From Gammaproteobacteria bacterium (GTDB taxonomy: Bacteria; Pseudomonadota; Gammaproteobacteria; Cardiobacteriales; Wohlfahrtiimonadaceae): a DNA stretch of 10,042 nt. The stretch covers positions 1-10,042 of the forward strand of contig BHEQ01000057.1 in assembly GCA_003864535.1 (NCBI GenBank). Reading direction: 5' to 3'. The notes below the pieces were generated by a model. The model did not search any database, was not told the origin of the DNA, and worked only from the letters and a program-made list of their open reading frames with translations. Position 1 is the first letter of the stretch, and the number at the start of each line of letters is the position of its first letter. Shown piece after piece: positions 1 through 6,524 of the stretch. A program made the position numbers and the translations under genes.

Positions 1-1498
1 AGATTAAACCTATCATCACAAAGCCTGGAGCACCTGAAAAAACCTCTACAAGCCAGTTTACAAGAATACTTGTAATTCCTGTTGCCTCAAGCGCCTTACC
101 AACGGTAATAAAACAGCCTAATAGAATAATTAATGAGCCTTCAATGCTTGCATAAGCAGTTTTTAAGCTCATGATATGCGTAGATAATAAGGCAAATACC
201 GCCAAGGGGAAGCTAATATGGGCGGGTAATACTTTAAAGACAACTAAACCTACGGCGATTGCAAAAATAGAAAGTGTTGGAATTAATTTAGATGATGGTT
301 TGATTTTATTAGCCCGCTCCGCAAGCGGCAAGCAGCCTATTGCTTGCAGGCTTTCTGCTAGAGTATTTGGATCTCCTTGGATGATCAAAATATCGCCAGG
401 TTTTAAGATAACCTTACTTAAGCGTTGCCGAATAGTTGCGCCTTGCCTAGAAATACCTAAGACATTCACTCCATAATCTTGGCGTAAATTTAAATCGCTC
501 AAAATACGCTCTGCAATCCGTGCGCCAGGATTTATGATTGCCTCGATAGTTTCTTGATTTTTACTTTGGGCCTGCTTGCTATCTTGGATTTTAGATGTGG
601 CAAAGACTAATCCTGTTAAAGATTGCAAGGATTTAATATCATCAGGCTGCCCTTCAATTAAAAGGGTGTCATTTTCCATGAGAATCTCAGTAGAAACAGG
701 ATCAATCAAGCGCCGCGCCCCACGCATTAATGCTACGACACGAATATTTGCTTTACTGATCTCTATCATTTGGGTAATGCTTTTATTTTCTAATTTACCT
801 TGAGGTAAAATCCGCATTTCAATAATATACGCATCGGTCTCAAATTGGGATTGACCGCTGCTGTGCTTGCGTTCTGGCAAAAAACGCCAGCCTAAAACTG
901 AAATATAGATCAAGCCCACAACTGTAACGACTATGCCCACGGGTAAAAAATCAAACATGCCAAATTCGCCAATCCCAATCTCAGCCCGATAATGTGAGAT
1001 GATTAGATTTGGGGGCGTGCCGATCACAGTCATTGTCCCACCTAAAAGTGAGGCAAAAGCTAGCGGCATCAACAATAAACTTGGGGCGATTTTATAACGA
1101 TTAGATATTTGCAAGGCAATTGGTAGCACTAAAGCTAATGCGCCAACATCGTTCATAATTCCTGATAAAGCTGCAACTAAGCCTGCAAGAAGGAATATTA
1201 AAACACTCGGTCTATCTGCAAAGCGAATTAAATGCTTGGTTGCGTAATTAGTAACGCCAGTATCTGCAATAGCGCGGCTTAACACTAAAACCGCAGCAAC
1301 CGTTATCACCGCTGGATGGCTAAATCCTGAAAAAGTATCACGAATAGGGATTATTTTAAATAAAACAAAGGCGAGCAACGAGCCTAGAGCAATCACATCA
1401 TAGCGGATTTTGCCCCACAAGAATCCAAAGAAAGTAATGCCAATTAAAATACATGCAATCCATTTTTGATGAGCAAATAACCATTCATCTATCCCCAT
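1..1498 (-). CDS. SLC13/DASS-family anion permease with two RCK_C domains (3' end cut off)
   Basis: Inner-membrane transporter, probably for an anion such as a dicarboxylate or sulfate; the substrate cannot be read from the sequence. I translated 499 codons with no stop, and the reading frame continues past the left edge. Hydrophobic segments lie at about residues 13-30, 33-52, 61-78, 98-115, 138-158 and 178-196. MND (115-117) and GTPPN (160-164) fit the conserved SLC13 substrate/sodium-site loops. Two regulatory RCK_C (TrkA-C) domains follow at about 220-303 and 312-392; the second starts near NPGARIAERIL. Membrane segments resume at about 405. Relatives such as E. coli YfbS have about 610 residues, so roughly the last 100 are missing. 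The start is ATG at 1498, chosen for GAGGTG six bases upstream; an in-frame GTG nine bases further up (1507) is possible. The gene follows the tkt terminator, so it probably has its own promoter. Confidence 0.88.
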   Translation of the reverse strand, partial: MGIDEWLFAHQKWIACILIGITFFGFLWGKIRYDVIALGSLLAFVLFKIIPIRDTFSGFSHPAVITVAAVLVLSRAIADTGVTNYATKHLIRFADRPSVLIFLLAGLVAALSGIMNDVGALALVLPIALQISNRYKIAPSLLLMPLAFASLLGGTMTVIGTPPNLIISHYRAEIGIGEFGMFDFLPVGIVVTVVGLIYISVLGWRFLPERKHSSGQSQFETDAYIIEMRILPQGKLENKSITQMIEISKANIRVVALMRGARRLIDPVSTEILMENDTLLIEGQPDDIKSLQSLTGLVFATSKIQDSKQAQSKNQETIEAIINPGARIAERILSDLNLRQDYGVNVLGISRQGATIRQRLSKVILKPGDILIIQGDPNTLAESLQAIGCLPLAERANKIKPSSKLIPTLSIFAIAVGLVVFKVLPAHISFPLAVFALLSTHIMSLKTAYASIEGSLIILLGCFITVGKALEATGITSILVNWLVEVFSGAPGFVMIGLI

Positions 1499-1546
1499 TT
1501 CATACACCTCATTTAATACATCTCATTTAATTCTCTTTTAATCCTC
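1497..1546 (-). repeat. Four imperfect tandem GAG...TTAAAT units in the permease leader
   Basis: Read on the minus strand, the units are GAGGATTAAAA (1546-1536), GAGAATTAAAT (1535-1525), GAGATGTATTAAAT (1524-1511) and GAGGTGTATGAAAT (1510-1497). The first two are 11 bases long and the last two 14. Each begins with a Shine-Dalgarno-like GAG core, and the last one ends in the permease start codon. The array therefore repeats potential ribosome-binding and ATG elements directly before the gene. Confidence 0.75.
1505..1510 (-). promoter_or_regulatory. Ribosome binding site of the SLC13 permease
   Basis: GAGGTG on the minus strand, six bases before ATG 1498. It favours that ATG over the out-of-frame ATG at 1503. 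It is also part of the last copy of the imperfect GAG...AAAT repeat that fills the leader. Confidence 0.6.
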
Positions 1547-1551
1547 TTTTA

Positions 1552-1575
1552 TTTTTATATTTTTATATTTTTATA
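1552..1575. repeat. Three perfect copies of the 8-base unit TTTTTATA
   Basis: TTTTTATA occurs three times without mismatch (1552-1559, 1560-1567, 1568-1575). On the minus strand this is TATAAAAA three times. The array lies between the tkt terminator and the permease leader, and it supplies the -10 and most of the spacer of the best promoter candidate for the permease. Confidence 0.9.
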
Positions 1576-1582
1576 TTCCCAA
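1554..1582 (-). promoter_or_regulatory. Candidate promoter of the SLC13 permease
   Basis: The -35 is TTGGGA (1582-1577, 4 of 6 matches), then a 17-base spacer, then the -10 TATAAA (1559-1554, 5 of 6). The spacer is two 8-base repeat units plus one base, and the -10 is the start of the third. The -35 overlaps the T-rich tail of the tkt terminator. The prediction rests on hexamer matches in an AT-rich region, so chance is a real alternative. Confidence 0.4.
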
Positions 1583-1612
1583 AAGAAACCTCACCAAATA
1601 AAATGGTGAGGT
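1580..1612 (-). terminator. Rho-independent terminator of tkt
   Basis: On the minus strand ACCTCACC pairs with GGTGAGGT (1612-1605 with 1595-1588), giving an 8-bp stem with a 9-base AT loop, followed by TTTCTTTT-like sequence down to 1581. It begins 24 bases after the tkt double stop (TAA TAA). The upper arm can also pair elsewhere: GAAACCTC (1585-1592) is the exact reverse complement of GAGGTTTC (1619-1626). Confidence 0.85.
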
Positions 1613-1635
1613 GATTTCGAGGTTTCATTTGATTA

Positions 1636-3609
1636 TTACAGCATATCTTTTACTTTTGCTACAACATTATCTACAGTAAAACCAAAGAGTTTAAATAATT
1701 CAGGGGCAGGGGCTGACTCACCAAAGCGATCTAAACCAATAACCGCATCCGCAAACTCATACCAGCCCGAACTCACTCCAGCTTCTATAGCTAATGCCTT
1801 AGTGTTACCTAATACTGATTGCTGATAAGCTTTATCTTGTGCTTTAAATAAATCAACACACGGCATAGAAACTACACGGATACCATCACCTAAAATCTTA
1901 GCGGCAGCAACTGCTAAAGCAATCTCTGAGCCTGTTGCGATTAAAGTAAATTTAGCTTCTGATTTAGCCTCAACTAACACATAGCCACCTTTAGAGATAT
2001 CCGCCAGTTGCTGTTCGTTACGTTGTTGATGGTCTAGATTTTGGCGAGATAATGCTAATAAAGATGGCGTTGATTCTGATTGCAGGCTTGATCCCCATGC
2101 AACCATAGTTTCAACCGCATCACACGGGCGCCAAACATTTAGATTTGGAATTAAACGCAAAGATTGAATGTGTTCAACTGGTTGATGCGTAGGGCCATCT
2201 TCGCCTAAACCTATGGAATCATGCGTCATTACATAAATAACGCGCTTCTTCATTATCGCACTCATACGAATCGCATTCCGCGCATAATCAGAAAATACCA
2301 AGAAAGTTCCTGCATACGGGATTAAGCCACCATGGAGGGCTAAGCCATTTAAAATGGCTGACATTCCAAATTCACGCACGCCATAACGCACATAATTTCC
2401 TGTCCCAGTTACACAATCAAAATCTTTACTCGCGCTAAAAAACGTATTATTAGAAGGAGTTAGATCAGCAGAACCGCCGACGATTTCAGGCAAATGGCAA
2501 GCTAGCGCATCGAGTGCTTGTTGGCTTGCTACGCGTGTTGCTGTAGTTTGAGCTTTTGTATTGCAAGCACTAATCGCATTTTTTACAATATTTGCAAAAT
2601 CAGCAGGAAGATCACCACTCATGCGCCGTTTAAATTCAGCTGCTAATACAGGAAACGCCGCTGCATATGCGTTAAACTTAGTGTTCCAAGCATCTTCTTT
2701 AGCCGCACCTGCGCTTTTGGCATTCCATGCGGCATAAATATCTTCTGGAATTTCAAATGCGCCATAATTCCATTTAAGAGCTGTACGCGTTGCTGCAATC
2801 TCATCCGCACCTAGAGGTGAGCCATGCGTTGATTCTGAACCTTCTTTATTGGGTGAACCTTTACCAATCAGTGTTTTACACATAATTAAAGTTGGGCGAT
2901 CCGCGGAGGCTTTCGCTGTTTTAAATGCTTGGTTAATATCATCGGCATTATGCCCATCAACATTGCGAATTACTTGCCAGCCATAAGCTTCAAAGCGCGT
3001 CGCGGTATCATCTCCAAACCAGTTCGCAACAGGCCCATCAATCGATATATTATTATCATCATATAAGGCGATTAATTTATTTAAGCCCCAAACTCCAGCA
3101 AGAGAGGCAACTTCATGCGAAATACCTTCCATCATGCAGCCATCGCCTAAAAACGTATAAGTGTAATGATCAACAATCTTATGTTTTTCTTGATTAAATT
3201 GCGCAGCTAACATAGTCTCAGCTAGAGCAAAACCAACCGCATTAGCTAAACCTTGTCCCAAAGGCCCCGTGGTTGTTTCGATACCACCTGCAAACCCAAG
3301 TTCAGGATGTCCTGCTGTTTTTGAATGGAGCTGCCTGAAGTTTTTAAGATCATCAATCGCAAGATCATAACCTGTTAAATGTAATACAGAATATAACATT
3401 GCCGAGGCATGTCCGTTTGAAAGCACAAAGCGATCTCGATTGGCCCAATGTGGATTATTCGGATTATGATTTAAAAAGTTATTCCACAATACCTCCGCCA
3501 TATCAGCCATTCCCATTGGTGCACCTGGGTGTCCTGAATTGGCTTTTTGAACTGTATCCATACTTAAAAAACGAATCGCATTTGCAAGCGTGTTATGACT
3601 GATAGACAT
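1636..3609 (-). CDS. tkt: Transketolase
   Basis: Cytosolic thiamine-diphosphate enzyme of the non-oxidative pentose phosphate pathway. It moves two-carbon ketol units between sugar phosphates, linking xylulose-5-P, ribose-5-P and erythrose-4-P to glycolysis. The 657 residues compare with 663 for E. coli TktA, so the protein is full length. By comparison with the E. coli enzyme, these active-site residues are present: His27, His67, His101, His262, the catalytic Glu413 (REFGM) and His475. The ThDP/metal motif runs from GDG (155-157) to about Asn187. ETTTGPLGQG (111-120) and the pyrimidine-domain stretch around 434-480 are intact. The start ATG 3609 follows AAGGAG (3620-3615) at normal spacing, and the gene ends in two adjacent TAA codons. 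It appears to be a single-gene unit, with its own promoter region and a terminator. No Calvin-cycle or gap/pgk neighbour is visible. Confidence 0.98.
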   Translation of the reverse strand: MSISHNTLANAIRFLSMDTVQKANSGHPGAPMGMADMAEVLWNNFLNHNPNNPHWANRDRFVLSNGHASAMLYSVLHLTGYDLAIDDLKNFRQLHSKTAGHPELGFAGGIETTTGPLGQGLANAVGFALAETMLAAQFNQEKHKIVDHYTYTFLGDGCMMEGISHEVASLAGVWGLNKLIALYDDNNISIDGPVANWFGDDTATRFEAYGWQVIRNVDGHNADDINQAFKTAKASADRPTLIMCKTLIGKGSPNKEGSESTHGSPLGADEIAATRTALKWNYGAFEIPEDIYAAWNAKSAGAAKEDAWNTKFNAYAAAFPVLAAEFKRRMSGDLPADFANIVKNAISACNTKAQTTATRVASQQALDALACHLPEIVGGSADLTPSNNTFFSASKDFDCVTGTGNYVRYGVREFGMSAILNGLALHGGLIPYAGTFLVFSDYARNAIRMSAIMKKRVIYVMTHDSIGLGEDGPTHQPVEHIQSLRLIPNLNVWRPCDAVETMVAWGSSLQSESTPSLLALSRQNLDHQQRNEQQLADISKGGYVLVEAKSEAKFTLIATGSEIALAVAAAKILGDGIRVVSMPCVDLFKAQDKAYQQSVLGNTKALAIEAGVSSGWYEFADAVIGLDRFGESAPAPELFKLFGFTVDNVVAKVKDML

Positions 3610-3670
3610 TGGAGCTCCTTTATTTTATATGAAAGATCAATTGTAGCCTAATTGTGGTTTTTTATAACTT

Positions 3671-3700
3671 TTTATATTTACCGCTAACATTTCGCATCAA
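3671..3700 (-). promoter_or_regulatory. Candidate promoter P1 of tkt
   Basis: -35 TTGATG (3700-3695), an 18-base spacer, and -10 TATAAA (3676-3671). It would give a 5' leader of about 55 bases before the tkt start. It directly follows a 10-bp inverted repeat. Found by hexamer reading only. Confidence 0.45.
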
Positions 3701-3702
3701 AA

Positions 3703-3734
3703 TCAATATTATTTTATATATATCATAATATTGA
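3703..3734. repeat. 10-bp perfect inverted repeat upstream of tkt
   Basis: TCAATATTAT (3703-3712) and ATAATATTGA (3725-3734) are exact reverse complements separated by 12 AT-rich bases. It sits just upstream of the P1 -35 and over the P2 -10. The arms are nearly pure A/T with no T-run after them, so it suits a protein-binding operator better than a terminator. The regulator is unknown. Confidence 0.55.
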
Positions 3735-3750
3735 CTATACTCACTCTAAA
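3722..3750 (-). promoter_or_regulatory. Candidate upstream promoter P2 of tkt
   Basis: -35 TTTAGA (3750-3745, 4 of 6 matches), a 17-base spacer, and -10 TATGAT (3727-3722, 5 of 6). The -10 lies inside the inverted repeat 3703-3734, so a protein bound there could block it. Weaker than P1, and chance is possible in such AT-rich sequence. Confidence 0.25.
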
Positions 3751-3763
3751 TCCCATCTTCGCA

Positions 3764-3783
3764 GAAGAGGAGCTGAAGAGGAG
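3764..3783. repeat. 11-base tandem duplication, GAAGAGGAG twice
   Basis: GAAGAGGAG occurs at 3764-3772 and again at 3775-3783, with CT between, in the gap between the flavoprotein stop and the tkt promoter region. A short hairpin (TCTTC/GAAGA, 3756-3768) overlaps the first copy. No clear terminator for the flavoprotein gene is visible here. Confidence 0.6.
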
Positions 3784-3813
3784 TGGTTGCAAAGATACTT
3801 TAGGGGACTTCTA

Positions 3814-5079
3814 TTAATTATTATTTTGTAAATATGTTGATATGCCAAGACCTGCACTATAACCACTTGCAAGGCATGCTGTGATCAAATACCCGCCTGT
3901 TGGGGCTTCCCAATCTAACATTTCGCCTGCGGCAAATATACCCGTTAGATTTTTAAGCATTTGATTCTCATCCATGTTTTCAAAGCAAATGCCACCAGAG
4001 GAGCTAATTGCCTCATCTAAAGGCCGTGTTGAGATTAACTTTATGGGTAAGTTTTTAATCAATTTACTTAATTTATTTGAATCTGCGCGCAGCTCGCTTG
4101 AGGAGTATTCATAAATCAAGCCTATTTTAACCGCACTCATCTTTAGATTTTTACGTAAATAATTACTTAAAGAGGCATTTTTACGCGATTGCTGTAAGAT
4201 CGTCTCTATTTGCACTAAGGATTTATCTGGGATTAAATCAAGATATAAAATCGTACTCCCGACTTGCTCAATTTGCTCACGCAAGAGGCTTGAATGGGCA
4301 TAAATAAGGCTGCCTTCAATGCCATTTTCTGTGATAACACATTCACCTTGTTGCTTATTTATCTTCACTGTTTTAAGTGGCATTCCGGCGTAACGCTCTT
4401 TAAAGTGAGTGGACCAAGCACAGTTAAAACCGCAGTTAGTTGGGGCTAATGCTATGATTTTAATCTGCTCTTTTTGTAAAATATCAACCCACGCACCATC
4501 TGAGCCTAATTTACGCCAGCTACCGCCACCTAAGGCGCATAAAGTTGCTGCCGCAGCCATTACCGTTTTAGCACCAGTTGCTGTTTGAAATATAAGATTT
4601 CTATGTTCATCAAAACCAAGCCAGCGCTGATTAACATGAATGCGCAACCCCGCTGACCTTAAACGTTGCAGCCACGCCCGCAATAATGGCGCCGCTTTCA
4701 TTTCTTTAGGAAAAACACGCCCAGAGCTACCAATAAAAGTATCCACGCCAAGATCTTGCGCCCACGCTCGCACCGCATTTGGATCAAAAGCTGCAAGATA
4801 CGGCGCAATTTGTGTTTGCCGCTTGGTATAGCGGCTTAAAAATAATTGTGCATTTTCTGAATGAGTAAGGTTTAAGCCACCAACTCCTGCAAGCAAAAAC
4901 TTGCGCCCAAGTGAGGGCATTGCATCATATAAATCAACAGCATATCCTTTAGAAAGCAAAACCTGCGCCGCCATTAATCCAGCAGGTCCACCGCCGATAA
5001 TAATAACTGATGATTTTAATGATTCTGATGATTCTGGTGAGTTTGAGTTTGTTAATACGTTTGTTAATTCGTTTATCAT
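3814..5079 (-). CDS. BaiN/HI0933-type FAD-dependent oxidoreductase (TIGR03862-like flavoprotein)
   Basis: Predicted soluble flavoprotein of the HI0933/BaiN/RdsA fold; the substrate is unknown. The dinucleotide-binding Rossmann motif GGGPAG is at 29-34. The family-specific stretch GRKFLLAGVGGLNLTH follows at 58-73. The C-terminal FAD contact is at about 382-411 (FAAGEMLDWEAPTGGY). The wording around residues 58-75 and near the C-terminus recalls the PP_4765-like subfamily more than BaiN itself. At 421 residues it is full length, with an unusual 23-residue Ser/Asn/Glu-rich N-terminal extension. No in-frame ATG, GTG or TTG lies between ATG 5079 and the Rossmann strand, so the extension is forced. 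The Shine-Dalgarno is weak (GGCGG). The start is 17 bases after the thermonuclease stop, so it is probably co-transcribed as the last gene of that run. Confidence 0.88.
   Translation of the reverse strand: MINELTNVLTNSNSPESSESLKSSVIIIGGGPAGLMAAQVLLSKGYAVDLYDAMPSLGRKFLLAGVGGLNLTHSENAQLFLSRYTKRQTQIAPYLAAFDPNAVRAWAQDLGVDTFIGSSGRVFPKEMKAAPLLRAWLQRLRSAGLRIHVNQRWLGFDEHRNLIFQTATGAKTVMAAAATLCALGGGSWRKLGSDGAWVDILQKEQIKIIALAPTNCGFNCAWSTHFKERYAGMPLKTVKINKQQGECVITENGIEGSLIYAHSSLLREQIEQVGSTILYLDLIPDKSLVQIETILQQSRKNASLSNYLRKNLKMSAVKIGLIYEYSSSELRADSNKLSKLIKNLPIKLISTRPLDEAISSSGGICFENMDENQMLKNLTGIFAAGEMLDWEAPTGGYLITACLASGYSAGLGISTYLQNNN
5008..5070 (-). repeat. In-frame microrepeats encoding the flavoprotein N-terminal extension
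   Basis: Codons 4-7 and 8-11 are near-identical 12-base units (encoding ELTN and VLTN; 5070-5047). Codons 16-24 are three related 9-base units (ESS, ESL, KSS; 5034-5008). The unit lengths are multiples of three, so copy-number change would lengthen or shorten the tail without breaking the frame. Confidence 0.7.
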
Positions 5080-5096
5080 GTAGTTGCCGCCAAAGT

Positions 5097-5684
5097 TTAT
5101 CTATTCTTATTTAATTTACGCCATTTTTCAGGATTTTGCTGCGCACCAGGAGTGCTCCAAATACCTATCTTTTTGCGCTTTGCTAGCTGTTCTGCTACCG
5201 CATATGCGCTCTCTTTATTGTAGCGATAATAGACAACGGCATTACCGCTTTTTACCATCTCAAGCCCGAGATCACTATTTGGACCTGTTCCTAAAATAAT
5301 CTTAGCAACATAGCGTCCATAGCGGTCTATATCTTTTATTTCTACGTCAAATTTTTTATTTTGGATAAGGCCTACTAAATATTTAGTTGCTTTATCTCCC
5401 CAGTATTTTTGCCCTGTTTCTGGGGCATCTATTCCAAAGACGCGTATTTTAAGCTCTTTTTGCTGACAAATAGCCACAACGGTATCACCATCGGTAATAC
5501 GCTTTGCCGTGCAATTTTTATATAAGCCAACTTTTAATTGGGGTGAATTATTTTTTGGGGGAGCTTTTTTAGTTTGCGCAAAACTTCCAATCACTGTCAT
5601 GATTGCCACAATCACGGTAACTAAGATAAAATTAGATTTGTTTTTTCTTAATAATAAACGTAGAAAATAATTTATGAATTTCAA
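5097..5684 (-). CDS. Membrane-anchored or secreted thermonuclease (SNase-fold nuclease)
   Basis: Staphylococcal-nuclease-fold enzyme, expected to cut DNA/RNA phosphodiester bonds with calcium outside the cytoplasm. The core catalytic pattern is complete: DGDT at 65-68, then Arg81, Asp86 and Glu89 in RVFGIDAPET with the same spacing as Arg35/Asp40/Glu43 of the S. aureus enzyme. Arg124 in RYGRY matches its Arg87. A basic N-terminus (to about 18) and a hydrophobic stretch (19-35) ending in SFAQ form a signal peptide or anchor; cleavage after Ala36 is plausible. Cys58 and Cys73 could form a disulfide if exported. The start is TTG at 5684: AAAGGG (5697-5692) lies seven bases upstream, and the next in-frame ATG (Met29) would destroy the hydrophobic segment. 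It lies 15 bases after the PHP gene and 17 before the flavoprotein. Confidence 0.9.
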   Translation of the reverse strand: MKFINYFLRLLLRKNKSNFILVTVIVAIMTVIGSFAQTKKAPPKNNSPQLKVGLYKNCTAKRITDGDTVVAICQQKELKIRVFGIDAPETGQKYWGDKATKYLVGLIQNKKFDVEIKDIDRYGRYVAKIILGTGPNSDLGLEMVKSGNAVVYYRYNKESAYAVAEQLAKRKKIGIWSTPGAQQNPEKWRKLNKNR

Positions 5685-5691
5685 TATATTG

Positions 5692-5697
5692 CCCTTT
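5692..5697 (-). promoter_or_regulatory. Ribosome binding site deciding the TTG start of the thermonuclease
   Basis: AAAGGG on the minus strand, seven bases before TTG 5684. It lies in the 15-base gap after the PHP-gene stop. No ATG or GTG is available at a suitable distance. Confidence 0.6.
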
Positions 5698-5699
5698 AA

Positions 5700-6488
5700 T
5701 TACCCTTTATGTTGATATTTATGCTCAAGACCGAAACGCTCTTGTTCTTTTCCATATTCTAAATTGATATGCTTACCTGTTGTTGTTTTTATAAAATTAA
5801 ACAAGAATTCAACTGATTGATTTAAAACGCGATCTTTTGGAAATTCGACTAAATCTAAAACTCTTTCGCAATGATCAAATTCACCGACATTATAGGCAAT
5901 ATGTGAATCTGAGCCTAAACCAATCAAACCGCCAGCTTTTTTGACCGCTTCAACAATTTTGATGCAATTAGGCTCGCTCCCAAGGCGTGAAACTGTAAAT
6001 GAGGAATTATTCAGCTCTAATGCAACATTATATTTTGCCGCAGCTGCCGCAACTTGATCAATATGAATTGGATATTTAGGGTTGCCAGGATGGCTTATCA
6101 TCTGCACGCGTTGTGATTTAATCACATTAATCAAACTTGTAGTATTATCATCAATCCCACAAGATTGCTGCGCAGATTCATGAAAACCTGCAATAGTAAA
6201 ATCTAAAAATTTCTCCGAATAATGCTTAGGGCAATCAATCTCCCCATCGATATTTAGAATATTAGCTTCCATGCTTTTCAGGACAATTACGCCATCAATT
6301 ATGCGCGGTAAGATATTAAAATTACCAAAATGCCAAATATGCGGCGCATCTTCCATTTTAGGACCATGATCACTGATATTAATCAATTTAAGACCGCGTA
6401 ATTTCGCCATTTGCACATATTCATGAATAGTTGAATACGCATGGGTACTAGCTACGGTGTGCATGTGGAGGTCGATTTTATAACTCAT
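5700..6488 (-). CDS. ycdX: YcdX-type PHP-domain phosphatase
   Basis: Cytosolic trinuclear-zinc phosphatase of the PHP superfamily. The E. coli homologue YcdX has a solved three-zinc structure, and its physiological substrate is not settled. The similarity is strong from the start (DLHMHTVASTHAYST) onward. All nine metal ligands are present: His8, His10, His16, His41, Glu74, His103, His133, Asp194 and His196 (GSDSH). Other hallmark blocks are MEDAPH (45-50), DGEIDC (81-86), SHPGNPKY (132-139) and ELNNSSF (158-164). At 262 residues it is slightly longer than E. coli YcdX (about 245) because of a charged C-terminal tail. The start ATG 6488 follows AAGGAAAA at good spacing. It sits in the run TesA-like, PHP, nuclease, flavoprotein and is probably co-transcribed. 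Confidence 0.95.
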   Translation of the reverse strand: MSYKIDLHMHTVASTHAYSTIHEYVQMAKLRGLKLINISDHGPKMEDAPHIWHFGNFNILPRIIDGVIVLKSMEANILNIDGEIDCPKHYSEKFLDFTIAGFHESAQQSCGIDDNTTSLINVIKSQRVQMISHPGNPKYPIHIDQVAAAAAKYNVALELNNSSFTVSRLGSEPNCIKIVEAVKKAGGLIGLGSDSHIAYNVGEFDHCERVLDLVEFPKDRVLNQSVEFLFNFIKTTTGKHINLEYGKEQERFGLEHKYQHKG

Positions 6489-6498
6489 TGTATTTTCC

Positions 6499-6524
6499 TT
6501 ATAATATATCTTTATAATATACTC
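6499..6524. repeat. 13-base tandem repeat in the TesA-PHP gap
   Basis: TTATAATATA begins both 13-base units (6499-6511 and 6512-6524), and a partial third copy (TTATAA, 6525-6530) includes the esterase stop codon. The repeat fills nearly all of the 36-base gap before the PHP gene. On the minus strand it offers TATAAT-like hexamers, so a weak internal promoter is possible. Confidence 0.7.

Noticed and set aside
171..803. Two plus-strand open frames (171-476 and 576-803)
   Set aside because: They lie opposite the permease gene, whose frame shows clear RCK_C and SLC13 motifs; the plus-strand peptides have no recognisable motif.
1497..1575. Repeat cluster considered as a CRISPR array or replication-origin iterons
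   Set aside because: Units are 8-14 bases and directly abutting with no spacers; there is no cas, rep or dnaA gene nearby and no DnaA-box-like sequence.
3399..3602. Plus-strand frame at the 5' end of tkt
   Set aside because: Antisense to highly conserved transketolase codons; no ribosome binding site or family resemblance.
3731..3741. Plus-strand TTGACT and TATACT hexamers, possible small RNA or antisense promoter
   Set aside because: TTGACT has no -10 at 16-18 bases, TATACT has no good -35, and no terminator or gene follows before the flavoprotein 3' end.
4640..5299. Plus-strand frames at 4640-4831, 4901-5083 and 5084-5299
   Set aside because: Antisense to the flavoprotein and nuclease genes, both of which have complete motifs on the minus strand.
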